DNA of 64,000 bases from Deinococcus aquiradiocola (GTDB lineage Bacteria; Deinococcota; Deinococci; Deinococcales; Deinococcaceae), in assembly GCF_014646915.1 (NCBI RefSeq), contig NZ_BMOE01000002.1, positions 124,844 through 188,843 of the forward strand, given 5' to 3'. This document shows positions 34,725 through 43,263 of the stretch, one piece after another. Position 1 is the stretch's first letter. Each line of letters opens with the position of its first letter. The notes under the pieces were generated by a model. The model saw only the letters and a list, made by a program, of their open reading frames with translations, was not told the origin of the DNA and did no database searches. The position numbers were made by a program, and so were the translations under genes.

Positions 34725-36254
34725 ATGACGACACCCCAGCCGACCGCCGCGCCGGTCCCTGAACTGCTCAGCGCGCAGCACATCCACAAGTCGTTCAGCG
34801 GGGTGCAGGTGCTGCGGGACGTGCAGTTCACCCTGCGGCCCGGTGAGGTCCACGCGCTGCTGGGCGAGAACGGCGCGGGCAAAAGCACGCTGCTCAAGGT
34901 GCTCTTCGGCATCTACACCCCCGAGAGCGGCACGCTGGCGGTGGACGGCCAACCCGTGACGCTGAGCAGTCCACGCGACGCCCAGCATCACGGCATCGCC
35001 ATGATCCATCAGGAACTCGCCCTCATCCCGGAACTCACGGTGGCGCAGAACGTGCTGCTCGGCAACGAGGGCCACGAGTGGCTGAACTACCGCCGGATGG
35101 AGGCCCGCGTCCGGCCGTTCCTGGATCAGGTGGGACTGAACGTGCCGCCCGGCACGCCCGTCAAACGGCTGACCATCGCGCAGCAGCAGATGGTGGAGAT
35201 CGCCCGCGCGGTGGCCCGCAGGGCCCGGATCATCATCATGGACGAGCCGACCTCCAGCCTCACCACCCACGAGATCGAGGCGCTGTACACGGTGGTGCGC
35301 GAACTGACCGCCAGTGGCGTGGGCGTCATCTACGTCAGTCATCACTTCGACGAGATCGAGGCGCTCGCCGACCGGGTGACGGTACTCCGGGACGGCCAGT
35401 ACATCGGCACGGTGAATCAGCGGGACGTGAACCAGGCGCAGCTGGTGAGCATGATGGTCGGCCGGGAACTGGCCGCGCAGCTGGAACCGCCCGCACGGCA
35501 GCCCGGCGAGGTGCGGCTGAATGTCGACGGGCTGTCCCGAGCGGGGGCATTCCAGGACGTGGGTCTGCAGGTCCGGGCAGGAGAGGTCGTCACGCTCGCC
35601 GGATTGATCGGCGCGGGCCGGACCGAAGTGCTGCGCGCCATCTACGGTGCCGACACTGCAGGCAGCGGCCGGATCGAGCTGGACGGGCAGACCGTCGACC
35701 GGCCGACGCCCGCCGTCATGATGCAGCGCGGCGTCGGCTTCATCGCCGAGGACCGCCGGCAGCAGGGCATCGTGCCCGATGCCACCGTGAGCGTGAACAT
35801 GATGCTCACGAGCTGGGCCAAAGGCCAGGTGAGCGTGCGCGAGACCGACATGCGCCGCAAGGTCGAGCCGCAGATGCAGCAGCTCGGCATCCGGCCCGCC
35901 AATCCCGGCCAGACCATCCGCAGGCTGTCGGGCGGCAACCAGCAGAAGGTCATCCTGGGCCGCTGGCTCTCGGCCGGTTGTCAGCTGCTGCTGATCGACG
36001 AACCGACGCGCGGCATCGACGTGGCCAGCAAGGCCGACATCTACGCGCTGATCGACGACCTCGCCCGGCAGGGGGTGGCGATCCTGATGGTGTCGTCGGA
36101 ACTGCCCGAGGTCCTGAGACTCAGCGACCGAATTCTCGTCATGCGGGAAGGACGCCTCGTCGGCGAACTGCCCCGCGCCCAGGCCAGCGAGGAGCGCATC
36201 CTGGCGCTGGCCACAGGAGCACAGAGCGATGCAGAACACCCAACAGCCGTCTAG
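34725..36254 (+). CDS. Sugar ABC transporter ATP-binding protein, RbsA-like (two ATPase domains)
   Basis: A 509-residue cytosolic ATPase with the tandem nucleotide-binding domains typical of RbsA/MglA. The first domain (about 12-240) has Walker A GENGAGKST, a signature region LTIAQQQMVEIARA and Walker B IIMDEPTSSL. The second (about 255-500) has a diverged Walker A GLIGAGRTE, signature LSGGNQQKVILGRWL and Walker B LLIDEPTRGID, a usual asymmetry in this class. It powers the permease that starts 26 bases before its stop. It probably works with the binding protein just upstream. Confidence 0.92.
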   Translation: MTTPQPTAAPVPELLSAQHIHKSFSGVQVLRDVQFTLRPGEVHALLGENGAGKSTLLKVLFGIYTPESGTLAVDGQPVTLSSPRDAQHHGIAMIHQELALIPELTVAQNVLLGNEGHEWLNYRRMEARVRPFLDQVGLNVPPGTPVKRLTIAQQQMVEIARAVARRARIIIMDEPTSSLTTHEIEALYTVVRELTASGVGVIYVSHHFDEIEALADRVTVLRDGQYIGTVNQRDVNQAQLVSMMVGRELAAQLEPPARQPGEVRLNVDGLSRAGAFQDVGLQVRAGEVVTLAGLIGAGRTEVLRAIYGADTAGSGRIELDGQTVDRPTPAVMMQRGVGFIAEDRRQQGIVPDATVSVNMMLTSWAKGQVSVRETDMRRKVEPQMQQLGIRPANPGQTIRRLSGGNQQKVILGRWLSAGCQLLLIDEPTRGIDVASKADIYALIDDLARQGVAILMVSSELPEVLRLSDRILVMREGRLVGELPRAQASEERILALATGAQSDAEHPTAV

Positions 36255-37221
36255 TCCTGCCCAGCCGCCGTCCCGATCCGTGCAGCGGGTGGCCGTCATC
36301 GAGCGGCTCCGTGAGGCCGGCATCCTGGCGATCCTGCTGCTCGGCGCCGTCGCCTTCAGCTTCACCGTGCCGTCGTTCTTCTCGGTCGACAATGCCATCA
36401 ACGGCATCGGCCTGAGCGCCGCCATCAATACCATCGTCGCGATCGGCCTGACCTATGTGATCATCACGGGCGGCATCGACCTTTCGGTGGGTTCCACTGC
36501 CGCCCTGTCGGCCGTGATCGGCGCGGACCTGATGGGCCGGGGCCTGCCGGTGCTGCTCGCGGTGCTGGTGGCGCTGGCGGTGGGGGCAGTGGCCGGGCTG
36601 GTCAACGGCCTGCTTGTGACACGGGTTCAGCTCGCGCCGTTCATCGTGACGCTCGGCACCATGACCTTCTACCGGGGACTGGCGCTGTCGTACACCAACG
36701 GGCAGCCGATCCTGTCCCTGCCGGACAGCTACAAGGCGGCCCTGGGCGGGACCTTCCTCGGCCTGCCCATTCCGCTCATCGCGGCCCTGGCGCTGGTGGC
36801 GGTCTTCACCCTGATCCTGCGCTTCAGCAAGACCGGTCAGTACATTCTCGCCATCGGCGGCAACGCCGAGGCGGTGCGGCTGAGCGGCATCAACGTCAGC
36901 CGCTACGTGACGCTGACGTACGTGATCTCGGGTGTGCTGGCGGCCTTCGCGGCGCTGGTTCTCATCGCCCAGCTGGGCGCGGCCGAGCCGATCCTGGGCA
37001 ACGGCTGGGAGCTGAGCGCCATCGCCGCTTCGGTGGTGGGCGGCACCAGCCTATCGGGCGGCAATGGGAACGTCGTGGGCGCCCTGCTCGGAGCGCTGCT
37101 GCTCAGCATGCTGCAGAACGTGCTGACGCTGCTGGGCGTGCAGGCGTTCTATCAGCTGCTCGCCACAGGGCTGATCATCATCGGGGCGATGGTCATCGAC
37201 CGCTACACGCGGGGGCAGTGA
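36229..37221 (+). CDS. Ribose-type sugar ABC transporter permease
   Basis: A 330-residue inner-membrane permease of the RbsC class with about 9-10 hydrophobic segments. Family marks are VIITGGIDLSVGSTAALSAV near residue 75, APFIVTLGTMTFYRGLAL and AIGGNAEAVRLSGINVSRY, the loop that contacts the ATPase. Its ATG overlaps the ATPase gene by 26 bases, so the two are translated together. It is the last gene of the operon and is followed by a strong bidirectional terminator. Confidence 0.92.
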   Translation: MQNTQQPSSPAQPPSRSVQRVAVIERLREAGILAILLLGAVAFSFTVPSFFSVDNAINGIGLSAAINTIVAIGLTYVIITGGIDLSVGSTAALSAVIGADLMGRGLPVLLAVLVALAVGAVAGLVNGLLVTRVQLAPFIVTLGTMTFYRGLALSYTNGQPILSLPDSYKAALGGTFLGLPIPLIAALALVAVFTLILRFSKTGQYILAIGGNAEAVRLSGINVSRYVTLTYVISGVLAAFAALVLIAQLGAAEPILGNGWELSAIAASVVGGTSLSGGNGNVVGALLGALLLSMLQNVLTLLGVQAFYQLLATGLIIIGAMVIDRYTRGQ

Positions 37222-37260
37222 CCCGGAAGCGGCCAGCAGGACCGCCGCAGCGCCGACAGC

Positions 37261-37298
37261 AGGAGGGCCGCGTCCGAGATATTGGACGCGGCCCTCCT
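37261..37298. terminator. Bidirectional terminator between permease and DeoR genes
   Basis: AGGAGGGCCGCGTCC (37261-37275) and GGACGCGGCCCTCCT (37284-37298) form a perfect 15-bp stem with an 8-base loop. It lies between the convergent 3' ends of the sugar operon and the DeoR regulator and can serve both. Confidence 0.85.
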
Positions 37299-37303
37299 GC
37301 CGT

Positions 37304-38053
37304 TCAGACGACCGTGAGGTCCACGCCCGATTCCTTCAGCCAGTTCAGTTTGCGGCTGCCCCGGTCCGTCACGATCTGCTGCACCTGATCCAGGGCGCAC
37401 ACCTGGGTCATGGCCCGCCAGCCGAACTTGCTGTGGTCTGCCAGCAGCATCGTCCGGTGGCTCACCTCGACCGCCAGCTTCTTGACCATCGCCTCCTCGA
37501 TGACGGCGTTCGAGACGCCCTGTGCGTCCACGGCGTGCGCGCCCATCAGAAAGACGTCCGCCCGCAGGGTGCGCAGCTGCTCTTCACTCCAGGGGCCGGT
37601 GATGGAAAAGCTGTTGCTGCGGACCCGGCCGCCCAGCAGCAGGACCTCGGTCGCGCCGACCGCCAGGGCCTGGGCGGCCGGCAGGTCGAGCGCAATGGCC
37701 GTGAAGGGCCGCCCGGCCACCCGGCGGGCCACCTCGAGGATGGTGGTCCCCGCATCGAAAATCAGTGTTGATCCGTCGCGGATGTGGGCGGCCACGTATT
37801 CGGCAATGGCGATCTTCTCGCTCTGCATGCGGATGGATTTGGCCGCGAATGCCGGCTCCTGGGCGATGCTGCGCTGCACCCGGACGGCGCCGCCGTGCGT
37901 CCTCGACAGCAGGCCCCGTTCCGAGAGGTCCTGCAGGTCGCGCCGGATCGTGGCTCCCGATACGCCGACCCGCTCGGCGATGTCCTGCGTGAGCAGCGTC
38001 TCGTACTGATCCATCAGCTCAAGAATGCGCGTATGACGCTCTAATGGGAGCAT
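37304..38053 (-). CDS. DeoR-family transcriptional regulator
   Basis: A 249-residue repressor. The DeoR HTH is at about residues 1-55 (ERHTRILELMDQ, then VSGATIRRDLQDLSERGLLSRTHGGA), followed by a sugar-phosphate-sensing domain with IFDAGTTILEVARR, VLLLGGRVRSNSFSITGP and LLADHSKFGW. It probably senses the phosphorylated sugar made by the PfkB kinase. The inverted 11-mer TGCGCAAATGA before its own start matches the operator upstream of the isomerase operon, so it very probably represses both itself and the convergent operon. Confidence 0.91.
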   Translation of the reverse strand: MLPLERHTRILELMDQYETLLTQDIAERVGVSGATIRRDLQDLSERGLLSRTHGGAVRVQRSIAQEPAFAAKSIRMQSEKIAIAEYVAAHIRDGSTLIFDAGTTILEVARRVAGRPFTAIALDLPAAQALAVGATEVLLLGGRVRSNSFSITGPWSEEQLRTLRADVFLMGAHAVDAQGVSNAVIEEAMVKKLAVEVSHRTMLLADHSKFGWRAMTQVCALDQVQQIVTDRGSRKLNWLKESGVDLTVV

Positions 38054-38054
38054 A

Positions 38055-38065
38055 TGCGCAAATGA
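38055..38065. promoter_or_regulatory. DeoR operator upstream of the DeoR gene
   Basis: TGCGCAAATGA is the exact reverse complement of TCATTTGCGCA at 31655-31665 in front of the sugar isomerase operon. The site sits directly before the DeoR start, consistent with autorepression. Confidence 0.65.
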
Positions 38066-38401
38066 TACACCAATATGATCACCTCAGAGGATTCCCACCG
38101 CCAAGACATTCCACACGGGCCGGTCGGTGCACATGGCACGCAGATCGTTGACGACAAGCCCCACATCCCTGGCGGTGACGGACGCCAAGCGCCCCAGAGC
38201 AGAGCCGATCACACCGGATCCGGACCGTCCGTCACGAAGCCAGTCCTCAATCGACCGGCAGGAGAAGAAACGAACGGGTTCCGGCAGCGGGCAGGCGTCG
38301 CCCGCAGCGCGGTCTCGGACATGCCCGCTGCACTCAGGGTCAGGCGGGCACGCAGGATACGGGCGATCAGGCCACGGCCCTGCTCTTCCGCTTCCCCTCA
38401 C
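38066..38401. other. Intergenic region, no recognised gene
   Basis: About 335 bases between the DeoR promoter and the 3' end of the MarR-like gene. A minus-strand frame of 105 codons (38084-38401) ends with a plausible protein-like stretch (VTARDVGLVVNDLRAM) but matches no family I know. It may be a gene remnant. Confidence 0.4.
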
Positions 38402-39058
38402 CTAACCGTGGTCAGGCGTCAGGAAAACGCCCAGCAGATAGGGGTTCCCGGAGGTCTGGCGGTTGAGGTACGGTTCGACCACGGCCATGAGTTCGCGTTG
38501 GAGCGCGCGGGCCTCGGCGGGCGGCAGGGTCACGAGATTCCAGCCGGAAAGGATGACGGGAGCATCGTCATCCAGTGGATTCCAGCTCTCGCCGTCCCGC
38601 GTGGCGACGTCGTAGAACGGTTCTCCGGAAGGCAGCACCCGCGTCAGGGCGCCCCAGGTTCCGTGCAGTTCGTGCTGCACGGTCCGTGCGAAGTCCCGCT
38701 CGAAGCGCTCCAGATGGGCGGCGCGGTTCTGCTGACCGATCTGTTCCAGCGACATGACCGTGAACGGCGTGAAGTACGCGGCGGGTGCGCGGTAGTAGCG
38801 GAGGGCGCGGCCAGCCCGGGCTTCCGTCCGCGTCTCGCGCAGCAGGCCGAGATTCAGGAAACGTTGCGTGACCTTGTAGGCAGCGGTCGTGCTCAGGTGC
38901 AGCAGCCCAGCGACCTGTGAAACTGTGCGCTCCTGCCCCATGAACGGTGCCAGCAGGCGCAACTGCGTGCGGTCCGTGACCACCTGCGCCGCCCTCAGGT
39001 CGGTGAGCACCTCCACCTGAGACGGCGTCGGCAGGCTGCTTCCCTGAAGGTCTGGCAT
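38402..39058 (-). CDS. Winged-helix (ArsR/MarR-like) transcriptional regulator
   Basis: A 218-residue predicted DNA-binding protein. A winged HTH lies at about residues 25-85 (LLAPFMGQERTVSQVAGLLHLSTTAAYKVTQRFLNLGLLRETR), typical of ArsR/MarR-like regulators. The C-terminal 120 residues form an unfamiliar helical domain with HLERFERDFARTVQHEL and WNLVTLPPAEARALQRELM. It is divergent from an alpha/beta hydrolase with only 30 bases between the two ATGs, so the two genes share a promoter region and this protein probably controls the hydrolase. The start at 39058 is uncertain; 39070 is possible and neither has a strong ribosome-binding site. Confidence 0.7.
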   Translation of the reverse strand: MPDLQGSSLPTPSQVEVLTDLRAAQVVTDRTQLRLLAPFMGQERTVSQVAGLLHLSTTAAYKVTQRFLNLGLLRETRTEARAGRALRYYRAPAAYFTPFTVMSLEQIGQQNRAAHLERFERDFARTVQHELHGTWGALTRVLPSGEPFYDVATRDGESWNPLDDDAPVILSGWNLVTLPPAEARALQRELMAVVEPYLNRQTSGNPYLLGVFLTPDHG

Positions 39059-39088
39059 GGAAAGCAGCATAGCTTCTATCGTGAAGCC

Positions 39089-40213
39089 ATGCGATCCCGG
39101 ACCCCGTTCGTGCTGAGCTTCTGCCTCCTGCTGGGCACCGCTGCCTCGGAGAGGAGTTCCGCCGTCACCGCCCGTTCCCTGACGCTGAACTTCGCCGGAA
39201 TACCCGCCCGGGCCGAACTTCTCCTGCCTGACCGTCCGGCGAGGGCGCCGCTGGTGCTGCTGATTCAGGGAACCGGTCCAGAGGACATGGACGGCAGTTT
39301 CGCGACGTTCGGCGGGCAGGTCACGAACGGTTCGCTCGGCACCCTGGCACACGCCCTGGCCGGGCAGGGGTACGCCGTGATGCGTTTCGACAAACGCTAC
39401 GCCCGGGAAAGCCTGTCGGCCGAAGGCGCGGTCGCCGCGTACACGGCGTACGGCAAGCTGAGCATGCGGGACCTGTTGAGCGACGCCCGGACAGCGCTGA
39501 ACGCCGCCGCGGCACAGCCGGACGTGGACGCTTCACGGGTGTACGTGTACGGCTGGAGCGAGGGCAGCGTCATCGCCGCCACCCTCGCCCTCGAGGTCGG
39601 CGCGCGCGGACTGATTGTCCAGGGCCCGGTCGCGAACGATTACGCGTCCGTCTTCGCCCGGCAGTTCGGGCGGGTCGGCGTTCCGTACCTGTCCAGGTAC
39701 GCGCAGGACGGACGGTTGGGCCTGCCCGGACTCCTGTCGTCCTTCGGGGGAAACGGCAGCATGCTCGCAAAGCTGCAGGGCCAGCTGCTGTTCGACCGGA
39801 CGAGCACGCTGGAGCACCCCGTGCTGAACACTGCCATCGACGTGAACCACGACGGCATGATCGACCTCCAGGCCGAGGCCCTCCCCGCCATGGCCGCGTA
39901 CGACCGCGCGTCCGTCCCGCAGGACCCCATGTACGCGCCGTCCACGTCCCTCCCGACGCTGGACACGCTCACCTCACAGCTGAAGCTCCCCGTGCTGATC
40001 CTCCAGGGAGGCAACGACGCGAACATCGACCCCGCCGACGCGCGAACGTTCGACACCGCCCTGACGAAGGCCGGGAACACGGACCATACCCTGAAGCTCT
40101 ACCCCGGGCTGGGACACAGCCTCGGGAAGGCCGCGGACGTGACGCAGGACGATTTCGCCCCCATGGAGAAAGGACCGATGAACGACATGGTGAACTGGCT
40201 GAACACGCACTGA
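39089..40213 (+). CDS. Exported alpha/beta hydrolase (dienelactone hydrolase-like)
   Basis: A 374-residue serine hydrolase with a probable signal peptide (FVLSFCLLLGTAASE). The nucleophile elbow GWSEGS has the serine near residue 157, the acid is probably the aspartate of GGNDANIDPADA near 310, and the histidine is in YPGLGHSLGKAAD near 345. An oxyanion-loop region is LIQGTGPEDMDGSF near 57. It resembles bacterial lipoprotein or secreted esterases of the DUF-type alpha/beta hydrolase group. A natural substrate cannot be named. It is divergent from the winged-helix regulator. Confidence 0.83.
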   Translation: MRSRTPFVLSFCLLLGTAASERSSAVTARSLTLNFAGIPARAELLLPDRPARAPLVLLIQGTGPEDMDGSFATFGGQVTNGSLGTLAHALAGQGYAVMRFDKRYARESLSAEGAVAAYTAYGKLSMRDLLSDARTALNAAAAQPDVDASRVYVYGWSEGSVIAATLALEVGARGLIVQGPVANDYASVFARQFGRVGVPYLSRYAQDGRLGLPGLLSSFGGNGSMLAKLQGQLLFDRTSTLEHPVLNTAIDVNHDGMIDLQAEALPAMAAYDRASVPQDPMYAPSTSLPTLDTLTSQLKLPVLILQGGNDANIDPADARTFDTALTKAGNTDHTLKLYPGLGHSLGKAADVTQDDFAPMEKGPMNDMVNWLNTH

Positions 40214-40478
40214 AACACAATCCGTACAGGCCCGCGCGAAGGGAGTGGGAGGGCACAGCAGCAGTCTGGAAGCACGTGGATCAGTTCACGACCGAACTGC
40301 CCTCGCTGATCCCATGGCATGCGTCGTCGCCTCGATCGACGGGGTCTGCGGAGGCACCCCGGCCACGGACTTCGTCGCCCGGTTTCTTCCGGTGCGTGAA
40401 CGGCGAGACGGGCGATATCTCATGTGTTCGTGGCGCATCACCCCGTGTGTTTCCAGACGGTTGAGGTTCTCCAGCGGT

Positions 40479-41936
40479 TCACCGTCCTGGAGCTGTGGGC
40501 CATGCGGGTGCAGTGGCCCTGAAGTCCATGCTGAAGTGTTCGGTCTCGGGGCGCGCGGTCCCCAGGACCAGTTGCGCGGCCGGGTACCACTCCCCGTTCA
40601 GGCTGAACAGGTGCTGGGTGAGGTGTACGTCGTAGGCCAGACTGACGTGACCATCGATGCCCTGGGCAGTGCATGCCAGATGCAGGCGCTGCAGCAGGCG
40701 ACCGATGCGGATCTGAGTGTCACGGTACCGGGCTGCGCTCTCGTCGGAGTGAAGGTCCAGCTTCGCCGTCAGGTAAAGCCATGCGGCGGGCTGGTTGGAC
40801 TGTGCGGTGGCTCCTGGAGTCCCGCCCAGGAGCAGCACGGCCGGATCAGGGCATGACGCTGGGACCGGAGCAGGGTTCAGGAGATCGAACCGGTAGATTC
40901 CCGGGCGGATTCCGGTGACGGCGCGGGCCACCATCAACAGCGTCGTGTCGTGACCATCTATCCATTCGGACACTTCGCTGATCGCGTTCCGGAGCGCCGT
41001 GCCGGAAACAGGGACGTTCCTGAATCCCTCCCCGCTTGACCGGCGTGCCCGGAGCTGCCTGAAGACGGAGGACGCGCCGCCCGGGCAGGGTGTGAGGGTT
41101 TCGGGCGAGCTGGAGGAGTGTGGTGCTGCCGGGAGGTTCGCTGCGGCGATCTCCACCTGCCAGGCCAGCGGGCAGGTGGTCAGCCCGGGGACTGCAGGGG
41201 AACGGCTGACGGCTCCGGTTCGAACTGGGGCGTTGTGCGTCACCTTGGGGCGTTCTGTGTCGGGCCATTCCAGGGTGACGACCGGGCCTGGCCGTTCGTC
41301 ACCCGTTGGCTGGATCCAGCGGCTGAAGGCGTCCGGCCATTCCAGGGTGAGGGAGCACCGGGCACCGAGGGCATGTCCGACGATCCCGAGCTGTTCAGCC
41401 ACCATCCCGAACTCCAGCGTGATCAGGCGGTACCCGAAGTGCTGATATTTCGGCATGGTGTTCCAGCTGGCCGAGGTCAGCAGGACGGTGATCCGTGGCG
41501 GGTGTACCGAGTGGTGCGCCGGTCGGTCCGGTCCGGTGAGGGGATCGCCGTACAGGAGGACCGCCAGCTGATGGTGAAGCGGGTCGAAGTGCGAGAGGCC
41601 GTCCGGTACTCCGGGGACGCCCTGGTGGGAGACGTACAGCTGCGTGGGGTACAGCGCGCCTCCGGAGCCGACGGGTCGGCGCAGCTCAAGCGTTGTACGG
41701 GTGGCGTTCGGGGTCGAGAGGTGAAGCCGACTCACGCCGAAGCTGTAGAACAGCAGATCACTCAGGTCCTGCCGGGTACAGCCTGCGCCCGGCAGCGGCT
41801 GAACGCGGGGAGGACAGAGAGGCAGGCGTGGCCCCCCCAGGTAGAGTTTTCCCGCTGCCGTGGTCGTCATCCTGTTCAGGAGGGGTGGCGGTTGCGCGGA
41901 GGCGTTCAGGTACGCGGCCAGCACGTCACGGCTCAT
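40479..41936 (-). CDS. SagB-type azoline dehydrogenase / nitroreductase-fold protein of the thiopeptide cluster (copy 2)
   Basis: A 485-residue protein with two nitroreductase-like halves, as in tandem SagB-type peptide dehydrogenases that use FMN to oxidise thiazolines and oxazolines to azoles. The first half has the family motif GSGGALYPTQLYV (near residue 75) and HFGYRLITLEFGMVAEQLGI; the second has LRARRSSGEGFRN, GIRPGIYRFD and LQRLHLACTAQGIDGHVSLAYD. The SGG-YP and RRS motifs are better kept than in the paralogue at 46590-48080, so this is the more likely active enzyme. It is the last gene of the thiopeptide operon, 214 bases behind the pyridine synthase. The start is uncertain: the ATG at 41936 is used; a GTG at 41996 would add 20 residues. 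Confidence 0.8.
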   Translation of the reverse strand: MSRDVLAAYLNASAQPPPLLNRMTTTAAGKLYLGGPRLPLCPPRVQPLPGAGCTRQDLSDLLFYSFGVSRLHLSTPNATRTTLELRRPVGSGGALYPTQLYVSHQGVPGVPDGLSHFDPLHHQLAVLLYGDPLTGPDRPAHHSVHPPRITVLLTSASWNTMPKYQHFGYRLITLEFGMVAEQLGIVGHALGARCSLTLEWPDAFSRWIQPTGDERPGPVVTLEWPDTERPKVTHNAPVRTGAVSRSPAVPGLTTCPLAWQVEIAAANLPAAPHSSSSPETLTPCPGGASSVFRQLRARRSSGEGFRNVPVSGTALRNAISEVSEWIDGHDTTLLMVARAVTGIRPGIYRFDLLNPAPVPASCPDPAVLLLGGTPGATAQSNQPAAWLYLTAKLDLHSDESAARYRDTQIRIGRLLQRLHLACTAQGIDGHVSLAYDVHLTQHLFSLNGEWYPAAQLVLGTARPETEHFSMDFRATAPAWPTAPGR

Positions 41937-42150
41937 ATGGATTGGCACAGCCTGTGGGAAGGCCTGGCAGGCAGGCGCGGCCAGCCGCTCATGCACGGCC
42001 GGAATGGGCCGTCAGGACTGCGGAGGGGTCTTTCCGTACGTCCCACACCGCGACGTGACCGTGCCGACCAGAATGGAGGCGGCGCCACTCCCCGTCTGGC
42101 GGAGGTGGTACTGGGTGCGGTGTCTGGCGTGGACCGGGAGTGGAAGCGGC

Positions 42151-43263
42151 TCATGTGGGTGTCCCCGTCAGGTAGGTGTAGCCGGACGCCAGTTCCACGG
42201 CGTTGATGCCGTAACGCTCCTCGACGGCGTTCGATACCAGGTGACACAGGAGCGCCCGTTGGACCGGGCTGAGGCCCAGACGGCTGAACTGCAGGTACTG
42301 GACGTTCAGGAGGACGCGGTAGGCGTTGAAGGAGACGTCCTGACTGCGGCGGCGCAGGTTCTCGAAGTTCGCGAGCTCGGTGCGGTGGAAGGCGCTGCGC
42401 CGGGACCGTTCCAGTGCCGGGGCCATGTCCTCCCGGTGTAGCGAGAAGTCCTGCGCTTCCCAGCTGAGGTCGATCTCGCCGGATGTCAGGCCCTCCCAGG
42501 CGAGCGCGTGCGCTTCGCCCAGGTGACGGCGCCACGCGGTGATCAGATCGTTGCCCTCGCTTCTCTGGAGCGCCCGGTCCAGGCGCCGCGCCAGCTGTTC
42601 CCGCTGACGGGTGTACAGGTCGTCGAAACGTGCCCTGACCGTGTCGGGAACGTTGATCAGGAAGATCTCCGCGTGCGAGCGGTAGGAGAGAAAGCCGTTG
42701 CTCAGTTCAGTGTCGGGCGCGGTCCGGTCGGCTGTGGCGATCATCAGGTCGAAGCACAGGTCGGTCAGCGGCAGACCACTCGCCACCTGACGGAGGCCAC
42801 TGAGGATCACCCCGTTGAGGGCCACGCAGGCGTCGTCGATCAGGTTCTCGGTCAGCTGGCTGCCCCTCACGCCCACCGCCCGCTGCCTCGTCCAGGTGTA
42901 CAGGTGGCCGTGCGGGAGGGGCGGCCAGTACCGGCCCGGGAACTGTTCGTGGTGTGCCAACTGCGGGTAGACCCGCGCGGCCCATTCCCAGTCGAAGGGC
43001 GTCAGGGCGGCGTCTGGAAGGTCGCGGAGTGTCCGGGTGATGTCGTCCAGCAGCGGCTGGGGGAACGCCGCTTCACCGTCCAGGACCTGGAGGTGAAGGA
43101 GAACGTGGGGGCCGCACGCCCAGTGCCGGGTGACGTAGGCCGGGCGGCCCAGCCGCGCCAGCAGGTTCAGGGCGGGCCGGGTACGGAGCATCAGATCGCT
43201 CAGGTCGCCGTAGCTGTGCAGGTGCAGACTTTCCCAGCGCCGGGGAGTCGCGTCAGTGGGCAT
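42151..43263 (-). CDS. Thiopeptide pyridine synthase ([4+2] cycloaddition enzyme, TclM/TbtD-like)
   Basis: A 370-residue LanB C-terminal-like (SpaB_C fold) protein. The N-terminus has WESLHLHSYGDLSDLMLRTRP, then YVTRHWACGPHVLLHLQ, matching pyridine synthases of thiopeptide pathways (TclM, TbtD), which join two dehydroalanines into the central pyridine and release the leader. The middle has HHEQFPGRYWPPLPHG and the end an unusual long helical region. It overlaps the elimination-enzyme gene by 11 bases and follows a GGAGAA ribosome-binding site. The length and the RHW-GPH motif separate it from the adjacent 304-residue elimination protein, although both share the fold; the split of roles is inference from family. 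Confidence 0.83.
   Translation of the reverse strand: MPTDATPRRWESLHLHSYGDLSDLMLRTRPALNLLARLGRPAYVTRHWACGPHVLLHLQVLDGEAAFPQPLLDDITRTLRDLPDAALTPFDWEWAARVYPQLAHHEQFPGRYWPPLPHGHLYTWTRQRAVGVRGSQLTENLIDDACVALNGVILSGLRQVASGLPLTDLCFDLMIATADRTAPDTELSNGFLSYRSHAEIFLINVPDTVRARFDDLYTRQREQLARRLDRALQRSEGNDLITAWRRHLGEAHALAWEGLTSGEIDLSWEAQDFSLHREDMAPALERSRRSAFHRTELANFENLRRRSQDVSFNAYRVLLNVQYLQFSRLGLSPVQRALLCHLVSNAVEERYGINAVELASGYTYLTGTPT

Noticed and set aside
33360..36434. Minus-strand open frame of about 1024 codons across the ribose-type ABC genes
   Set aside because: Antisense to kinase, binding-protein and ATPase genes with clear motifs; no family features in the translation.
38084..38401. 105-codon minus-strand frame upstream of the DeoR gene
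   Set aside because: No recognised domain, no ribosome-binding site; at most a gene remnant.
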